Of a DNA stretch of 8,048 bases, positions 6,998 through 8,048 are shown in pieces. Both the position numbers and the translations under genes were made by a program. This stretch comes from Christiangramia sp. (GTDB lineage Bacteria > Bacteroidota > Bacteroidia > Flavobacteriales > Flavobacteriaceae): positions 1-8,048 of the forward strand of contig JAHELO010000060.1 of the NCBI GenBank assembly GCA_024644145.1, in the 5' to 3' direction. Positions within the stretch are counted from its first letter, which is position 1, and every line of letters begins with the position of its first letter. The notes beneath the pieces were generated by a model that was not told the DNA's origin, did not search any database, and saw only the letters and a program-made list of their open reading frames with translations.

Positions 6998-7273
6998 TTA
7001 GTCGGGAACTTCACCTATATGCGTTTCCACAAGTTCTATATAACGCTCCCGGGCCTCTTTCTTGCTAAGATCTTTTACCTGTACCAATGCGTTGATCTTA
7101 AAAGCGCTTCTAAGGTCTCCTTTGTTGGTAGGAGGTATGTAGAAGCCATTCTGTTCGGTCGCACGCTTATAAAGTGCGTAAAAGTGCAAAAGAACATCCG
7201 GGGGGAATTGCTGCTCTGTATTGCTGGCCATATTATAGGCCTTTAAAAATTTTGAATTATCCTGTGCCATCAT
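6998..7273 (-). CDS. Acyl-CoA-binding protein (ACBP family), divergent
   Basis: A 91-residue four-helix protein of the ACBP family (about 86 residues in animals). By family it binds long-chain acyl-CoA in the cytoplasm, buffering and carrying it. By alignment from memory to human ACBP, the ligand contacts Y28, K32, K54 and Y73 are kept as Y32 and K36 (in FYALYKRAT), K59 and Y78 (in ARERYIELVE). The two core Trp, W55 and W58, are replaced by I60 and L63, and there is one extra residue in the loop 37-52. Helix 1 carries FLKAYNMASN. The gene begins with two ATGs (7273 or 7270); the first leaves a 5-nt gap after psd and is used here, but the second would serve equally. It is last in a cdsA-psd-ACBP order, which suggests a link to phospholipid acyl supply. 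The terminator at 6950-6978 follows. Confidence 0.88.
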   Translation of the reverse strand: MMAQDNSKFLKAYNMASNTEQQFPPDVLLHFYALYKRATEQNGFYIPPTNKGDLRSAFKINALVQVKDLSKKEARERYIELVETHIGEVPD

Positions 7274-7278
7274 AATAA

Positions 7279-7935
7279 TTATGAGGCGACATCAGCAATT
7301 ACACTAACGCCCCCTTTTACTTTTTGATTAATCTCAACATTCACTTTTGTTCCCACAGGAACAAATACATCTACACGACTACCAAATTTGATGAATCCAC
7401 TATCACTTCCCTGAATTACTTCAGCGTCTACTTCAGCGTAATTTACAATTCTTTTGGCCATAGCACCAGCGATCTGACGATACAAAACCTCTCCTGCCAC
7501 ATCGTTCTTAACCACCACAGTGGTTCTTTCATTCTCTTCACTCGATTTAGGATGCCAGGCAACCAGGAATTTTCCTGGATGGTATTTGCTGTATGTAACC
7601 TTTCCTCCAATGGGATGGCGGGTAACGTGAACATTTATAGGTGACATAAAAATCGAGATCTGCAGCCTGTTATCCTTGAAGTATTCTTTCTCGTAAACCT
7701 CCTCAATAGCGACCACTTTTCCATCTACCGGTGCAATAATGTGCTTGTTATTCTGATTCGTTGTTCTTTTTGGGTTCCTGAAAAATTGTAGGATAAGAAA
7801 GAAAAAGATTATAGAAACAACGAGGATTACAAACTTTATCCAGTATACATTAATTAAACTGTAAGTGATCATATTTATTGCGATCAGGATGATCGCGGTG
7901 ATCGTCATTATTTTGTATCCTTCTTTATGAAACAT
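7279..7935 (-). CDS. psd: Phosphatidylserine decarboxylase, short (PSD-A) form
   Basis: Makes phosphatidylethanolamine from phosphatidylserine at the inner membrane using a pyruvoyl group formed by self-cleavage. At 218 residues it is the short PSD-A type, not the roughly 320-residue E. coli type. Residues 10-28 and 32-52 are hydrophobic membrane segments, followed by the FFRNPKR basic edge. Expected catalytic residues are present: D71 in APVDGKV, H103 in [12 protein letters not shown], and the cleavage site FGS in [13 protein letters not shown] (between G185 and S186, S186 becoming the pyruvoyl). Cleavage would give a large beta chain and a roughly 33-residue alpha chain. The N-terminus MFHKEGYK looks like the family start. 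The first 11 nt overlap the cdsA 3' end, pointing to translational coupling. The acyl-CoA-binding protein gene follows. Confidence 0.97.
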   Translation of the reverse strand: MFHKEGYKIMTITAIILIAINMITYSLINVYWIKFVILVVSIIFFFLILQFFRNPKRTTNQNNKHIIAPVDGKVVAIEEVYEKEYFKDNRLQISIFMSPINVHVTRHPIGGKVTYSKYHPGKFLVAWHPKSSEENERTTVVVKNDVAGEVLYRQIAGAMAKRIVNYAEVDAEVIQGSDSGFIKFGSRVDVFVPVGTKVNVEINQKVKGGVSVIADVAS

Positions 7936-8048
7936 AGTTTAAAATATATAAGAATGCATAGATAAACGGGCTTGCAAAGATAATACTATCTAGCCTATCA
8001 AACAATCCGCCGTGACCTGGCATAAGTTTACCACTGTCTTTAACGCCC
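7925..8048 (-). CDS. cdsA: Phosphatidate cytidylyltransferase, C-terminal end (partial)
   Basis: Only the last 41 codons are in the window; the gene enters from the right edge. The visible peptide contains [19 protein letters not shown], the conserved C-terminal half of the CdsA signature (KD, then PGHGG, then DRxD). Its acidic residues bind the metal used to condense CTP with phosphatidic acid into CDP-diacylglycerol at the inner membrane. It is followed by a final hydrophobic helix (about [15 protein letters not shown]) and ends NYVS. The stop lies inside psd, an 11-nt overlap in a different frame. CdsA acts upstream of Psd: its product is the substrate for phosphatidylserine synthase. The call is firm despite the short fragment. 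Confidence 0.95.
   Translation of the reverse strand, partial: GVKDSGKLMPGHGGLFDRLDSIIFASPFIYAFLYILNYVS

Noticed and set aside
7324..7644. A 106-codon plus-strand open frame opposite psd.
   Set aside because: It is antisense to a well-conserved enzyme, has no recognisable domain and no promoter-like element was seen.

Overview
The window looks like an ordinary chromosomal stretch from a marine-type member of the Flavobacteriaceae (Bacteroidota), perhaps near Gramella/Christiangramia. The placement is inferred from several things read directly. The DNA is AT-rich. No Shine-Dalgarno sequence precedes the starts. Promoters resemble the Bacteroidota TAnnTTTG (-7) plus TTTG (-33) pattern. The gene set is also typical: a four-Cys small membrane protein, a FAS1 lipoprotein with acidic residues after the lipid Cys, a DUF1573 protein, and a valyl-tRNA synthetase with the variant FSSWLWP segment. 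No mobile element, CRISPR array, phage gene, tRNA or rRNA was seen, and no gene-free stretch exceeds 300 bases.

Layout, left to right. (1) 1-542, minus strand: a 68-aa single-span four-Cys protein followed after 5 nt by a family 2 glycosyltransferase that runs off the left edge. (2) 710-1333, plus strand: a FAS1 (fasciclin) lipoprotein with a highly charged helical linker, transcribed divergently from unit 1. (3) 1357-1391: a bidirectional terminator between the convergent FAS1 gene and murB. (4) 1393-3602, minus strand: a class I/II PLP aminotransferase followed after 5 nt by murB. (5) 3713-3744: a terminator separating that operon from (6) a secreted DUF1573 protein (3766-4164, minus). (7) 4297-6927, plus strand: valS, divergent from the DUF1573 gene, with back-to-back promoters between them. 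(8) 6950-6978: a bidirectional terminator between valS and (9) a minus-strand lipid operon entering from the right edge: the cdsA 3' end, psd, and an acyl-CoA-binding protein gene.

Functionally the window is mostly envelope and housekeeping. CdsA makes CDP-diacylglycerol, from which phosphatidylserine is made by PssA (not in the window), and Psd decarboxylates that to phosphatidylethanolamine. A small acyl-CoA-binding protein is co-transcribed with them. MurB makes UDP-N-acetylmuramate for peptidoglycan. ValS charges tRNA-Val.

I did not find a new defence, mobile or regulatory system. The points most worth a second look are the divergent acyl-CoA-binding protein in the cdsA-psd operon, the small four-Cys membrane protein paired with the glycosyltransferase, and the charged-linker FAS1 lipoprotein.
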